A stretch of 64,000 bases of DNA from Bryobacteraceae bacterium (GCA_019187195.1 JABAQT010000004.1:1-64000); one strand, 5' to 3'. Counted from the stretch's first letter, positions 45,497 to 54,852 are shown. Notes: generated from the sequence alone by a model not told the origin. A program made the numbers and translations.

Positions 45497-46381
45497 ATGG
45501 CGCAGTGCTCCCGACGTAGCTTCTTGAAAACCGGACTTGCCGGCGGTGTCCTGGCGGCAACCGGAAATCCGCCGCTGCTGGCGGCCAACGGAAAAGCAAC
45601 CGACTGGGTCACGCTGGGGAAATCCGGCGTCAAAGTCACGCGGCTGGCCTTCGGGACGGGAACGTTCAGCGGGCGAGTGCAGAGGGAATTGGGGCAGGAC
45701 GAGTTTACGAGACTCGTACGGTATGCCTACGACAAGGGGATCCGGTTCTTCGAGACGGCCGAATCCTACGGTGAGATGCACAAGATGCTGGGTGTGGCGC
45801 TGAAGGGAATTCCCCGCGATTCCTACCGGCTGATGTCGAAAGTAACCACGCGGGAGGGTGTCGATCCGCGGACGAAGATAGATGAATTGCGGAAACTGGC
45901 GAATACGGATTACTTCGATATTCTGCTGCTGCACTATCAACACGTGGCGACGTGGCCGGCGGACACGGTTCGGTGGCAGGACGGCGTGCAGGAGGCGAAG
46001 GAGAGGAAGGCCGTGGCGGGGTATGGAGCTTCGGTGCACGGACTGCCGGCCCTGCGCCGGTTCCCGGGGAACAAATGGCTGGAGGTGGCGATGATCCGGA
46101 TGAACCACAAGGGCACGAAGATGGACGCGGAGGAGTACAACACGAGCGGGTTGGGGAACGTTCCCGAGGTGGTGCGGCATACACGCCAGGTTCATTCGGA
46201 AGGAATGGGCGTGATCAGCATGAAACTGGTGGGAGAGGGCGCGTTCACGACGCGGGAGGACCGGCGCGCGGCAATGAAGTTCGCGTTTCGCAAGGCCGGG
46301 GTGGATAGCGTGACGCTGGGGTATAAGAATACGGCCGAGATCGACGAGGCGATAGAGAATTTGAATTTGGCGCTGGCGTAG
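45497..46381 (+). CDS. Tat-exported aldo/keto reductase
   Basis: The 294-residue protein begins SRRSFLKTGLAGGVLAATG, a twin-arginine signal. The AKR barrel then shows VTRLAFGTGTFSG, the catalytic Tyr Y91 in FFETAESYGEMHKMLG (with E86 replacing the usual Asp), K115 in RLMSKVTT, and a His in ILLLHYQH. The cofactor end reads DSVTLGYKNTAEIDEAIENL. It should reduce or oxidise a carbonyl/alcohol with NADP. Tat export would allow a cofactor-loaded enzyme to reach the periplasm. GGAGG lies about 8 bases before the ATG. The gene diverges from the CehA-like gene. Confidence 0.9.
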   Translation: MAQCSRRSFLKTGLAGGVLAATGNPPLLAANGKATDWVTLGKSGVKVTRLAFGTGTFSGRVQRELGQDEFTRLVRYAYDKGIRFFETAESYGEMHKMLGVALKGIPRDSYRLMSKVTTREGVDPRTKIDELRKLANTDYFDILLLHYQHVATWPADTVRWQDGVQEAKERKAVAGYGASVHGLPALRRFPGNKWLEVAMIRMNHKGTKMDAEEYNTSGLGNVPEVVRHTRQVHSEGMGVISMKLVGEGAFTTREDRRAAMKFAFRKAGVDSVTLGYKNTAEIDEAIENLNLALA

Positions 46382-46423
46382 CCGCCTGAGCGGTTACATT
46401 TTCGATAATCCGGCAAATTACTA

Positions 46424-46452
46424 TTGAATTCTCCGTGTTAGAGGAGTATTCT
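46424..46452 (+). promoter_or_regulatory. Sigma-70-like promoter for the TonB receptor at 46542
   Basis: TTGAAT (46424-46429) and TATTCT (46447-46452) are 17 bases apart in an AT-rich stretch. The leader of about 85 bases contains the palindrome GGCCCGGGCC and ends in GAGGAGG seven bases before the ATG. Confidence 0.6.
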
Positions 46453-46541
46453 TTTTCTAAGGTTCGTCTCAAGTAACATCTGTGTCACAGTGGCCCGGGC
46501 CGGGCAGGGCTGAGCTCTCTTGCAACCCATGAGGAGGTCCC

Positions 46542-49500
46542 ATGGCACGAATTCCGTTGATACTGGCAGTGTGCGCGGCGCTTGCTGTGCTCTCCGCGCA
46601 AACCATTGACACCAGCGTTCTGGGAGTTGTCACTGATCCTTCGGGGGCAGTAATTGCCGGGGCTTCGGTGAGCGTCACCAGCAATGCGACGGGCGTGAAG
46701 CGTCCCGCCACAACCGGAGCGGACGGGCAGTACGAGGTGCGGTACCTGGTGCCTGGCGAATACACGGTGGAGGTAACCGCGACGGGCTTCCGCGCGGCGC
46801 GCGCGGCCAACGTGGTGATTCAACTCAACCAGCAGGCGCGCATCGATTTTTCCATGAAAGTAGGCGAAGTGACCGAGGCCGTCGAGGTGACGGCGGCCAC
46901 GCCGCTGTTGCAAACGGAGAACGCGACGCTGGGTGAGGTGGTCGGCGGCGAGCGTATCGTAAATCTGCCGTTGAATGGGCGCAATTTCACACAACTCGCG
47001 GCGCTGACACCGGGCGTGCGGGTGCAGGATCCGAACCTGTTTTCAGCCTCGACGGACGGGTCGCGCATTATTGCCAACGGGACACGCGCGGCGTGGCTGC
47101 AGGTGAATCTGGACGGGGTGACGATGGTGAACAACCGGTCGAACTACATCAACCTGTACCCTTCGGTCGACGCGCTGCAGGAGTTCAAGGTTCAGACGGG
47201 CAACTACTCGGCCGAGTATGGCGGCAACGCGGGCGCCAACGTGAACCTGCAACTGCGGTCGGGGACGAATCAGTTTCACATGAGCGCGTTCGAGTTCTTC
47301 CGGAACGACAAGCTCGATGCGCGTAATCTGTTCCGCCCGGCTCCGTTTGCGAAGGACCTGTTGCGGAGGAATCAGTTCGGGGTGGTTTTCAGCGGGCCGG
47401 TAAGGCGGGACAAGACGTTCTTCATGGTGGACTACGAAGGGGTGCGGTCATCGAGGGAATCGGCGGGGACGAATATCGTGATGACGGCGGCGCAGCGGGA
47501 GGGCGATTTTTCGGCCTACACCGGCGTGATTCGCGATCCGCTCAACAACAATACGCCGTTTGCGGGGAACGTCATCCCCGGCAACCGCGTCAACCCGGTC
47601 TCGATGAACCTGGTGAAGACCTACACGCCGCTTCCGAATACGGCGGGGACGGTGAACTACAGCGGAGTCAGCGTAGGACGGCTGGCGATGAACCAGGGCA
47701 TTGTACGCCTGGATGAGTACATCTCGAACAAGGACCTGGTGTTCTTCCACTACATCTATTCGGCGCGCGAATTTCCGAACATCAACCTCAACCCGAACTT
47801 CCGCTACAACTCGACGTTTCCGAACGACTCGCTGGCCATCCAGCACGTGCACACCTTCAGCGGCAGTTTCCTGAACGAGGCGCGGTTCGGCTTCATCCGC
47901 GGCAACGTGTCGAAGCTGAGCCCGCGGGCGAATTCGGACTTTACGATCGAATCGCTGGGGATACAGGGGCTGAAGGTGGGCGGTCCGAACGGCCGTCCCC
48001 TGCGCAAGGACGAGCAGGGGTTCCCGGTGATCAACACGGACGGGTTCATCTCGATGGGGGATAGCGAGGCGTCGTCGAACCTCGACAACTCGCGCACGTT
48101 CCAGTTCGTGGACAACGTGAGCCTCATCCGAGGGAAGCATTCGCTGAAGTTCGGTGGCGATGTGCGGCGCCTGCTGGACGACGCCACGACGAACAACTGG
48201 CCGTTTTCGCAGATCAATTTCACGGGTGATATCGCGGGCTACTCGGGAGCGGCTTTCCTGCTGGGATACCCGCGCACGACACTGAGTCCCGAGGGGGTGC
48301 CGATTTCTGCGATCCGCCAGTGGCGGTACGGGCTTTACTTCCAGGACGACTGGAAGGCGACGTCCAACCTTACGCTCAATCTGGGGATGCGGTACGATCT
48401 GCCGGGGCAGCCGCACGAGATCAACGGCGTGACACGGACTCTCCGTTTCGACCTCGATCCGAAGGGTCCGGTGCTGTGGCCGGAACCGGGCAAGGTGGAG
48501 GACATGTACCTGGGCGAATACAGGTATTTCGGACCGCGGTTCGGCCTGGCCTACCGGTTGCCGAAGCGGACTGTCCTTCGCGGAGGGTACGGGATTTTCT
48601 ATTCGGCGGCGCAGTTTGACAACATGAACATCCTTCAACTGAATCCGCCGAACGGAGGGTCGCTGACGGTGATCAATCCCGCGCTCGATCCGGTGGCGAC
48701 GATTCAAAATCCGGTGCCGGCGGCGTTGTATCCGACGAATCCGATCTTCAACGTGGTTTCCGTCCCGATGGACCGGAAGCGGCGGAACGGCTACATGCAG
48801 AATTTCAACCTGCAGCTTTCGAAGGAGATATCGAGAAGCGACGTCCTCGAAGTTGGGTGGGTGGGGACGAAAGGAACCCACGTCGACACGAGTTTGAACA
48901 ATTTCAACCAAGCGGAGCCCGGGACGGGGAGCGTCCAGTCCCGGCGGCCGTATCCCGCGTATGCGCGCATCCGGATGATTGCGCCTGACGGCAACACGGT
49001 TTACCACTCGCTGCAATCGCGGTTCGAGCACCGGCTGTCGAGCGGCCTGAGCGCGACGGTGGCTTATACATGGTCCAAGACCATTGACGACGCCGGTGAG
49101 ACCATCAACGCGGGGGGTTGCGTGTGCCAGAATCCGCGCAACCGCGGCAGGGCCGAGCGCGCTGCCAGCGTCTACGATCAGCGCCACCGCCTGGTGCTCG
49201 CCTATGTGTGGGAGTTGCCCTTCGCAAAACAATGGAAGGGGCCGCAGGGATTTGTGCTGCACGGCTGGTCGTTCGGGGGCATTGTGACGTTGGCCAGCGG
49301 GCGGCCGTTCAACATCGTACAGAGCGGCGATACTTGGAACGCGGATGCGCTATGGCCGCGTCCCAACACGGTACCGGGCGTCTCGCCGCGTCTGGATACG
49401 CGGACGGCGGATTTGTGGTTCAACACCGCGGCGTTTACGCGGTCGGTGACTTACGGCACGTCCGCGCGCAATCCCGTGGTGGGTCCGGGCCAGCACACGT

Positions 49501-49703
49501 TCGACCTATCCTTCTCGAAGGCATTCAAAGTGCCGGCGTGGGAAAATCACGCGGTGCTGTTCCGGGCGGAGATGTTCAACATCTTTAACACACCGCAACT
49601 GAACAACCCCGGCGGGACACTGGGGACGGGGACGTTCGGACGCGTCACCAGCACGGCGGCGGACAACCGGCAGATTCAGTTCGCGCTGAAATATACATTC
49701 TGA
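46542..49703 (+). CDS. Carboxypeptidase-regulatory-domain TonB-dependent receptor
   Basis: The 1053-residue protein has a signal peptide (LILAVCAALAVLSAQ) and a CarboxypepD_reg domain at about 22-110 (TSVLGVVTDPSGAVIAGASV, YEVRYLVPGEYTVEVTATGF). The plug-like part includes NLPLNGRNFTQLAALTPGVR, VNLDGVTMVNNRSNYINLYP and EFKVQTGNYSAEYGGNAGAN. The barrel ends NRQIQFALKYTF. It is a paralogue of the receptor at 28500 and of the same Acidobacteriota expansion, probably binding or importing a polymer-derived ligand. It has its own promoter and a strong GAGGAGG ribosome site. The Gfo/Idh/MocA gene follows after about 55 bases and may be co-transcribed. Confidence 0.94.
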   Translation: MARIPLILAVCAALAVLSAQTIDTSVLGVVTDPSGAVIAGASVSVTSNATGVKRPATTGADGQYEVRYLVPGEYTVEVTATGFRAARAANVVIQLNQQARIDFSMKVGEVTEAVEVTAATPLLQTENATLGEVVGGERIVNLPLNGRNFTQLAALTPGVRVQDPNLFSASTDGSRIIANGTRAAWLQVNLDGVTMVNNRSNYINLYPSVDALQEFKVQTGNYSAEYGGNAGANVNLQLRSGTNQFHMSAFEFFRNDKLDARNLFRPAPFAKDLLRRNQFGVVFSGPVRRDKTFFMVDYEGVRSSRESAGTNIVMTAAQREGDFSAYTGVIRDPLNNNTPFAGNVIPGNRVNPVSMNLVKTYTPLPNTAGTVNYSGVSVGRLAMNQGIVRLDEYISNKDLVFFHYIYSAREFPNINLNPNFRYNSTFPNDSLAIQHVHTFSGSFLNEARFGFIRGNVSKLSPRANSDFTIESLGIQGLKVGGPNGRPLRKDEQGFPVINTDGFISMGDSEASSNLDNSRTFQFVDNVSLIRGKHSLKFGGDVRRLLDDATTNNWPFSQINFTGDIAGYSGAAFLLGYPRTTLSPEGVPISAIRQWRYGLYFQDDWKATSNLTLNLGMRYDLPGQPHEINGVTRTLRFDLDPKGPVLWPEPGKVEDMYLGEYRYFGPRFGLAYRLPKRTVLRGGYGIFYSAAQFDNMNILQLNPPNGGSLTVINPALDPVATIQNPVPAALYPTNPIFNVVSVPMDRKRRNGYMQNFNLQLSKEISRSDVLEVGWVGTKGTHVDTSLNNFNQAEPGTGSVQSRRPYPAYARIRMIAPDGNTVYHSLQSRFEHRLSSGLSATVAYTWSKTIDDAGETINAGGCVCQNPRNRGRAERAASVYDQRHRLVLAYVWELPFAKQWKGPQGFVLHGWSFGGIVTLASGRPFNIVQSGDTWNADALWPRPNTVPGVSPRLDTRTADLWFNTAAFTRSVTYGTSARNPVVGPGQHTFDLSFSKAFKVPAWENHAVLFRAEMFNIFNTPQLNNPGGTLGTGTFGRVTSTAADNRQIQFALKYTF

Positions 49704-49757
49704 GCTTCGATTTTCGCGGGCGTTACTGGGGTACCCTTTGTGAATGGGACCCAGGTA

Positions 49758-50822
49758 ATGAAACGAATAGCATTGCTCATTTTTCTGTTCGCCGGAACGG
49801 CGGCCGCGCAAGAGCCAACCATCGCCATTGTTGGCTTGAGGCATTCCCATGTGTGGGGACACTTCGGCACGATGCTGGCGGGCAAGCCGGCCCGCCTGGT
49901 GGGGATCGCGGAAACCGTGCCCGCCGTGATTGCGGAGGCCAAACGCAGGGGCGCGCCGGATTCGCTCTTTTACACGGACTTTGTGAAGATGCTCGACGAG
50001 CGCAAGCCGGCGATGGTGTGGGCGTTTGTGGAGAACAACCGGCATTTGGAAGTGGCGCAGGCATGCGCCGCGCGGAAGATACATGTGATCTTCGAAAAGC
50101 CGCTGGCGGCAAGCCTGGCCGGCGCGGAGCAGATTCGCCAACTTGCGCGGCGGCATGGCATCTATGTAATGACGAACTACCAGATGGCGTGGTGGGGCTC
50201 CAATTACACGGCCAAACAGGTTGCCGATTCGGGCGTGATCGGGCAGGTGTGGCGGGTGCGCGGAATCGTGGGGCACGGCGGTCCGGGCGGCGGGCAAGGG
50301 GGATTGGGAAAGACGTTTTTCGACTGGCTGACGGATCCCGTCAAGAACGGGGGTGGAGCGCTGATGGATTTCGGTTGTTACAACGCGCTGTGGAGTCTGT
50401 GGTACCTGGGCCGGCCGCTGAGCGTATACGCGACGGCGAATCAATTGCGGCCGGGCGAGTTTCCGAAGGTGGAAGACACATCGGCAATGATTCTGAGGTA
50501 CCGGAACGGGGTGGGGATCTTCGAGAACAGTTGGGACCTGCCGCGCGGGTTTCAGGATCTGGAGGTGTTCGGACGCGAGGGCAGCGTGAACATGGTGAAC
50601 GGGAAGGTGGAAGTGCGCAAGGGGAAGGGGCCGGCGGAGGAGGCAGCCATCACGCCGCTGCCGGAGGAACGCTCCGAACCCGTTGCCTACATGGCGCACT
50701 GCATCCGGACGCGCCGTCCGCCGGAGGGACTGGTGGCGATAGACATCAATGTGGAAGTGGTGGAGATTATCGAAGCCGCGAAGCGGTCGATCAAGGAGGG
50801 CAGGGCGATCGCCCTGCAATAG
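49758..50822 (+). CDS. Exported Gfo/Idh/MocA family oxidoreductase
   Basis: From ATG 49758 the product is 354 residues with a Sec-type signal MKRIALLIFLFAGTAAAQEP; GTG 49740 would add six residues. The Rossmann part runs EPTIAIVGLRHSHVWGHFG and continues to the family hallmark HVIFEKPLAASLAGAEQIRQ. The C-terminal substrate domain includes VWRVRGIVGHGGP and GGGALMDFGCYNALWSLWY, with the conserved D-x-G-x-Y/H pattern. These enzymes oxidise or reduce sugars or inositols with NAD(P). A Sec signal without twin arginines is odd for a cofactor-binding protein. It follows a TonB receptor, which suggests shared sugar metabolism. Confidence 0.9.
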   Translation: MKRIALLIFLFAGTAAAQEPTIAIVGLRHSHVWGHFGTMLAGKPARLVGIAETVPAVIAEAKRRGAPDSLFYTDFVKMLDERKPAMVWAFVENNRHLEVAQACAARKIHVIFEKPLAASLAGAEQIRQLARRHGIYVMTNYQMAWWGSNYTAKQVADSGVIGQVWRVRGIVGHGGPGGGQGGLGKTFFDWLTDPVKNGGGALMDFGCYNALWSLWYLGRPLSVYATANQLRPGEFPKVEDTSAMILRYRNGVGIFENSWDLPRGFQDLEVFGREGSVNMVNGKVEVRKGKGPAEEAAITPLPEERSEPVAYMAHCIRTRRPPEGLVAIDINVEVVEIIEAAKRSIKEGRAIALQ

Positions 50823-50877
50823 GGAGTACGGCGCGGAGGAGCGGCGCTTTCCACTACACTGAAGAGACGGTGGGAGT

Positions 50878-50966
50878 GCCCGGGTGGCGAAATCGGCAGA
50901 CGCAAAGGACTTAAAATCCTTTTTCCGGCAACGGGAGTGCGGGTTCAAGTCCCGCCCCGGGCACCA
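50878..50966 (+). tRNA. tRNA-Leu (anticodon TAA)
   Basis: The 89-base sequence folds as a class II tRNA. The acceptor stem GCCCGGG pairs with CCCGGGC, followed by discriminator A and an encoded CCA. The anticodon stem AAGGA/TCCTT encloses the loop CTTAAAA, giving anticodon TAA. A long variable arm (TCCGGCAACGGGA) follows, then the T stem GCGGG/CCCGC with loop TTCAAGT. It decodes UUA leucine codons, which are rare in this GC-rich genome. No integrated element or repeat of its 3' end was seen downstream. Confidence 0.96.
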
Positions 50967-50981
50967 ACGGCGAATGAGGAA

Positions 50982-52445
50982 TCAGCGGCTAAGTTTCAGC
51001 ACCCACGCGGGCTGGCGCATCAGGTCTTCCGGCACATCCGGCAGTTCGACGGACACGCCCCCCTTCGCCGCTTTGAACTTCAGAGCGGCCGGTGAGCCGA
51101 GCAGCGTCACGGACTTCACTCCGGATATGTTCTTTACGTGGAAAGCGCGCCCCGGCCAGCGGGGCAGAATGGCGTAAACATTGTTCCCCCGGGATGTAAA
51201 GAACGCTTCGATACCCGCCTTGCCGGGCGCTGGTTTGGCGGCCAGTTTCGTGACGTCGTAGGAGGACTCGAATTCCTGGTTGTAATTGACCTTCGGCACC
51301 TCGCCTTCGCTCCACTGTCGAGTCTCTTTCCAGGGGCGCGTGCCGTAGATGCTCTCTCCGTTCACCTTGAGCCAGCCGCCGATTTGAACGAGGCGCTCTT
51401 CCATGACGACGGGGATCGTGCCGTCGGCGGAGGGGCCGATATCGAGCAGCAGGTTTCCACCACGGCTCACGAGGTCCACCAGCATGATCACCAGTTCACG
51501 GCCCGTGTGGTAGTGGTCCAGTCTTTCGGCGCGGTTGTAGCCGTAGCTGAAACCCATGCCGCGGCTCTCTTCCCATGGATGATCCATGCCGCTCATTCCG
51601 GGTGTATATTCAGTGGTCCAATAGCCGCCGTGTTTGTGGCGGGAGTCCTTTCCCCAGCGGTCGTTGATCACCACTTCGTCCTTCACGGGCGATTCGTTGA
51701 ATAGCCAGGCGAGCAGTTCCGGGCTGTGCCATTCCGAGGAGGGCAGGTCCCATTCGCCGTCGCTGAAGATGATGGAGGGCTGGTAGCGCGTGACCAGGTC
51801 CTTGAACTGCGGGGTCATGTGCTGGCGGATGTAGCGCTGTTTGGCGGAGAGCCACAGCGGGTTGTACCACTCGTAGAGCGAATAGTAGTAGCCCATGCGC
51901 AGTCCTTTTCGGCGGACCGCCGCGCTCAGGTCACCGAGGAGGTCGCGCCGCGGACCTATCTCGACCGCGTTCCAGGGGCGGCCCCAGGTGGCGGAAGCCT
52001 CCCTGCTCGGCCAGAGGGCGAAGCCTTCGTGGTGTTTCGATGTCAGCACCACGTATTTCGCTCCAGAGCGCAAGAATACGGCGGCCCAATGGTCCGGATC
52101 AAACAACTCGGCGCGGAATTGCGAGGCGAAGTCCTGATAGGGATAGGCGGCTCCGTACATCTTCCGGTGGAAGGCCCATGTGCCGGTTTGAATAGCGTTC
52201 GCCTTGGGATCCTCTTTTCCGCGCGTCATGGCATTCCAATACCATTCGGCGTAGGCGAGTTTGCCGGGTATTACGGGGGCATAGGCGGGAACGGAGTAGA
52301 CTCCCCAGTGGATGAAGATGCCGAACTTGGCATCGGAGAACCAGGCGGGGGTGGGGCGGCGGTCGATGGATTCCCAAGTGGGCTGATACTTCTGGGCGGG
52401 AAGGCCGAGGGCCGCCAGGGCGAACAGGGCGAGGAGTTGCTTCAT
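50982..52445 (-). CDS. Alpha-L-fucosidase (GH29)
   Basis: From ATG 52445 the product is 487 residues with a signal peptide (MKQLLALFALAALGLPAQKY). GH29 signatures appear in order: WFSDAKFGIFIHWGVYSVP with H46, KYVVLTSKHHEGFALWPS with H138/H139, and the catalytic nucleophile D229 in PSIIFSDGEWDLPSSEW. A C-terminal beta-sandwich follows (about 380-487). The enzyme would release L-fucose from glycans in the periplasm or outside. The longer frame to 52517 lacks a ribosome site. It lies 37 bases after the PQQ-type dehydrogenase on the same strand, with a TATGAT that might give it its own promoter. The 3' end faces tRNA-Leu. Confidence 0.95.
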   Translation of the reverse strand: MKQLLALFALAALGLPAQKYQPTWESIDRRPTPAWFSDAKFGIFIHWGVYSVPAYAPVIPGKLAYAEWYWNAMTRGKEDPKANAIQTGTWAFHRKMYGAAYPYQDFASQFRAELFDPDHWAAVFLRSGAKYVVLTSKHHEGFALWPSREASATWGRPWNAVEIGPRRDLLGDLSAAVRRKGLRMGYYYSLYEWYNPLWLSAKQRYIRQHMTPQFKDLVTRYQPSIIFSDGEWDLPSSEWHSPELLAWLFNESPVKDEVVINDRWGKDSRHKHGGYWTTEYTPGMSGMDHPWEESRGMGFSYGYNRAERLDHYHTGRELVIMLVDLVSRGGNLLLDIGPSADGTIPVVMEERLVQIGGWLKVNGESIYGTRPWKETRQWSEGEVPKVNYNQEFESSYDVTKLAAKPAPGKAGIEAFFTSRGNNVYAILPRWPGRAFHVKNISGVKSVTLLGSPAALKFKAAKGGVSVELPDVPEDLMRQPAWVLKLSR

Positions 52446-52482
52446 GGGGGTGAACACCTGGAGTTCATCATAGCGGGGCGGT

Positions 52483-54591
52483 CTACCGCCCGAGTGTCTT
52501 CGCCAGATACTCGACAATCACCTTCACCTCGGCATCGGATGCCTGCGCGCCGCGCGCGACCATGTTGCGCACGACGGTATCCCACTCCCGGGCATTCATG
52601 CGCCGGCTGGTCACCACCTCGATGGAATGGCACCCCGTGCCGCAGGTCTTGTTCACCAGATCCCTGGCTCCTCCAGGCGGGAGCGACAAGGGAGCAAACG
52701 CGCCGACTTGCGGTTTGCCGCGGCGGGCGGCGGCGGCAGCGGCCACGGCTTTCGATACGGAGACGGGAAGCGGCTTGCGCGGGACATCGGGCAGGGCAAA
52801 GGCGACCAGGGTGTTGCTGATGCCGCCTCCGAGGAACCCGCCGCCTCCGGCGGCCATCAGGGCCACGTACTGCCGGCCGTCGCGGCCCATGTAGGTGATG
52901 GGGCTCGTGTGACCGCTGGCTTCGAGGTTCGCCTCCCATAGCAGCTTGCCGGTCTTCGATGCGAAGGCGTGGAAGCGGGAGTCATTCGTCGCGGCGATGA
53001 AGACGAGGCCGCCCGCGGTTGCGATGCTCCCGCCGAGATTCATCGAACCGGCGCCGTGTACACCGGCCGCCTCGAGCGAGGCGATGTGCCCCAGCGGGGA
53101 GCGCCAGGCGATTTCGCCCGCCGGGAGATCGACGGCGACCAACTCCCCAAATGGCGGGTTCTGGCAGGGGATATGCGTATCGCGGTTCCAGAAGCGGGCA
53201 TACGGCCCATAGGCTGACGTGCGCACGTAGCCGTCTCCGCGCTTTTCCATGTGCCCCCACTGAGCCACGTTCATGACGTTTACGAACAGCATTCCGAGTT
53301 GCGGATCCACGGACACGCCGCCCCAGTTTCCACCGCCGAGGGTGCTGGGGAAGAAGAGCGCGTTGCCCTCGAGGGGGAGCGGCGTGTAGGGTACGCCAAT
53401 CTTCATGTGATTTGTTTCAAACAATTCGCGGCAAAAACGCGCATGCTCCGGCGAGCGGTTGTACATCTCTTCGATGCGGAAGGTGTTCTTCGCAATCGGC
53501 GGCGGCTTCAGGGGGAACGGCTGGGTTTTCGAGGTTACTTCGCCGGGAATGGATGATTGCGGGACCTCGCGCTCCTCCATGCCGTACACGGGTTCTCCGG
53601 TAACGCGATCAAAGACGAACAGCAGGCCCATCTTGGTGATCTGCGCCACGGCCGGAATGACGCGCCCATCGCGGCGGATGTCGAACAGCGCGGGCGGCGC
53701 CGCAAGGTCATAGTCCCAGATGTCGTGATGGACCAGTTGCTGATGCCATTTTCTGACGCCGGTTCGCGCATCGAGGGCGACCAGCGAGTTTCCATAAAGG
53801 TTGTCGCCAACGCGGTCGGCTCCATAGAAATCAGAAGTGGGCGAACCGAGCGGCGCGTAGACGATGCCGCGTTTGACATCCACGGTAAAGAAGCCCCACA
53901 CGTTGGTTCCGGAGCGGTTTTTCCAGGCATCCCTCGGCCAGGTCTCCGCGCCCGGTTCGCCCGGATGCGGGACGGTGTGGAAGGTCCAGAGCAGTTTTCC
54001 GGTTCTGGCGTCCCAGCCGCGGATATCGCCGTAGGTTCCCGCCGAGGGGGCCCCCTCGCCGTTGCTGCTTCCGGTGATGACGACGTCACCAAAGACGGCG
54101 GGGGGCGATTGGAGAGCGTAGCGGCCATCCGGCAGGCCGTCCAGCATGCCTTTTTTCAGGTCCACGCGGCCCTCGTTTCCGAATCCGGGGGCGGGTTTGC
54201 CGGTGGTGACGTCGAGCGCCAGCAGCATGGGGCCATTGCCGGCGAACACGCGCGGATGCACTCCCTTCGCTCCCGGCCAATAGGCGAGCCCGCGTAGAGC
54301 CATGGGCGAAGCCTCGTATTTCCACAGGAGTTCGCCGGTTTCGGGCACCAGGGCGTAGACGCCGTCCGGCGCGGTGAAGTACATCACGCCGCCGGTGAGA
54401 ATGGGGATCGCTTCCGATCCCGGTTTGTCCGTACGAAACGTCCAGGCCGGCTGGAGGCGCGCGACATTGCCGGAATGAATCTGGCGCAGGGAGGAATAGC
54501 GCATGGCTCCGGGATCGTTTCCAAAGGTGGGCCATTCGGTCTGGGCGATGAGGAAGGCTGGGAATAGAATGAGGGCGAGAGCTCGAATCAC
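52483..54591 (-). CDS. PQQ-type quinoprotein dehydrogenase with C-terminal cytochrome-like domain
   Basis: The 702-residue exported protein has a signal peptide (ALALILFPAFLIA) and the opening WPTFGNDPGAMRYSSLRQIH typical of PQQ-dependent dehydrogenases. Repeated propeller blades follow (GVYALVPETGELLWKYEA, IRGWDARTGKLLWTFHTVPH, LVALDARTGVRKWHQQLVHH, DIWDYDLAAPPALFDI). HDIWDYDL is a strong quinoprotein signature. The last 70 residues form a cytochrome-like tail with LVNKTCGTGCHSIEVV, where the cysteines are spaced C-x3-C-H instead of C-x2-C-H, and a Met follows in RRMNAREWDTVVRNM. It probably oxidises a sugar or alcohol in the periplasm. Start is GTG, with TAGAGT six bases upstream. Confidence 0.92.
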   Translation of the reverse strand: MIRALALILFPAFLIAQTEWPTFGNDPGAMRYSSLRQIHSGNVARLQPAWTFRTDKPGSEAIPILTGGVMYFTAPDGVYALVPETGELLWKYEASPMALRGLAYWPGAKGVHPRVFAGNGPMLLALDVTTGKPAPGFGNEGRVDLKKGMLDGLPDGRYALQSPPAVFGDVVITGSSNGEGAPSAGTYGDIRGWDARTGKLLWTFHTVPHPGEPGAETWPRDAWKNRSGTNVWGFFTVDVKRGIVYAPLGSPTSDFYGADRVGDNLYGNSLVALDARTGVRKWHQQLVHHDIWDYDLAAPPALFDIRRDGRVIPAVAQITKMGLLFVFDRVTGEPVYGMEEREVPQSSIPGEVTSKTQPFPLKPPPIAKNTFRIEEMYNRSPEHARFCRELFETNHMKIGVPYTPLPLEGNALFFPSTLGGGNWGGVSVDPQLGMLFVNVMNVAQWGHMEKRGDGYVRTSAYGPYARFWNRDTHIPCQNPPFGELVAVDLPAGEIAWRSPLGHIASLEAAGVHGAGSMNLGGSIATAGGLVFIAATNDSRFHAFASKTGKLLWEANLEASGHTSPITYMGRDGRQYVALMAAGGGGFLGGGISNTLVAFALPDVPRKPLPVSVSKAVAAAAAARRGKPQVGAFAPLSLPPGGARDLVNKTCGTGCHSIEVVTSRRMNAREWDTVVRNMVARGAQASDAEVKVIVEYLAKTLGR

Positions 54592-54597
54592 TCCCCT

Positions 54598-54603
54598 ACT
54601 CTA
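54598..54603 (-). promoter_or_regulatory. TAGAGT -10-like hexamer six bases before a GTG
   Basis: On the minus strand TAGAGT is followed by six bases and the GTG start of the quinoprotein gene. The purine run AGGGGA abuts the start codon too closely to serve as a normal Shine-Dalgarno. Confidence 0.4.
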
Positions 54604-54636
54604 TCGCTCCGGCGGTGTGCGGGTCATAGTCCACCC

Positions 54637-54796
54637 ATGGATGTCCGTGGAGTCCATTCCGTTGACCCTGATCGCGGTGGCCGCGCCCGCGCAACCGCGG
54701 CCGGGCACGGCCGCGCTATCGCATTATAGGCGTCACGTTTCCGCGCGCTTCCGGTGGTGACTTCATTCGAGCTTTCCGCGGGACCGCTCGAGGGGA
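54637..54796 (+). pseudogene. Truncated duplicate of the 5' end of the gene at 54863
   Basis: This stretch repeats the first 55 or so codons of the secreted protein gene at 54863 but lacks eight bases after ATGGATGTCCGTGGAGTCC, which shifts the frame. A second frame from 54641 restores the signal-like LTLIAVAAPAQPRPGTAA and then stops. Several substitutions, including a CGCATTATAGGC in place of CGCATTGCGGGC, show it has been drifting. It is a dead copy left by the tandem duplication. Confidence 0.75.
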
Positions 54797-54852
54797 GAAT
54801 GAGGGCGGGAGAATCACTTCCCTACTCTGACGCTCCGGCGGCATGCCGGTCA

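Noticed and set aside
47448..49262. A 604-codon minus-strand frame opposite the receptor at 46542
   Set aside because: It is rich in Arg and His with no domain, and lies fully inside a clear TonB-receptor gene.
50870..51000. tRNA-Leu as an attachment site for an integrated element
   Set aside because: No repeat of the tRNA 3' end, integrase or foreign-looking block was found downstream; the next gene is an ordinary fucosidase.
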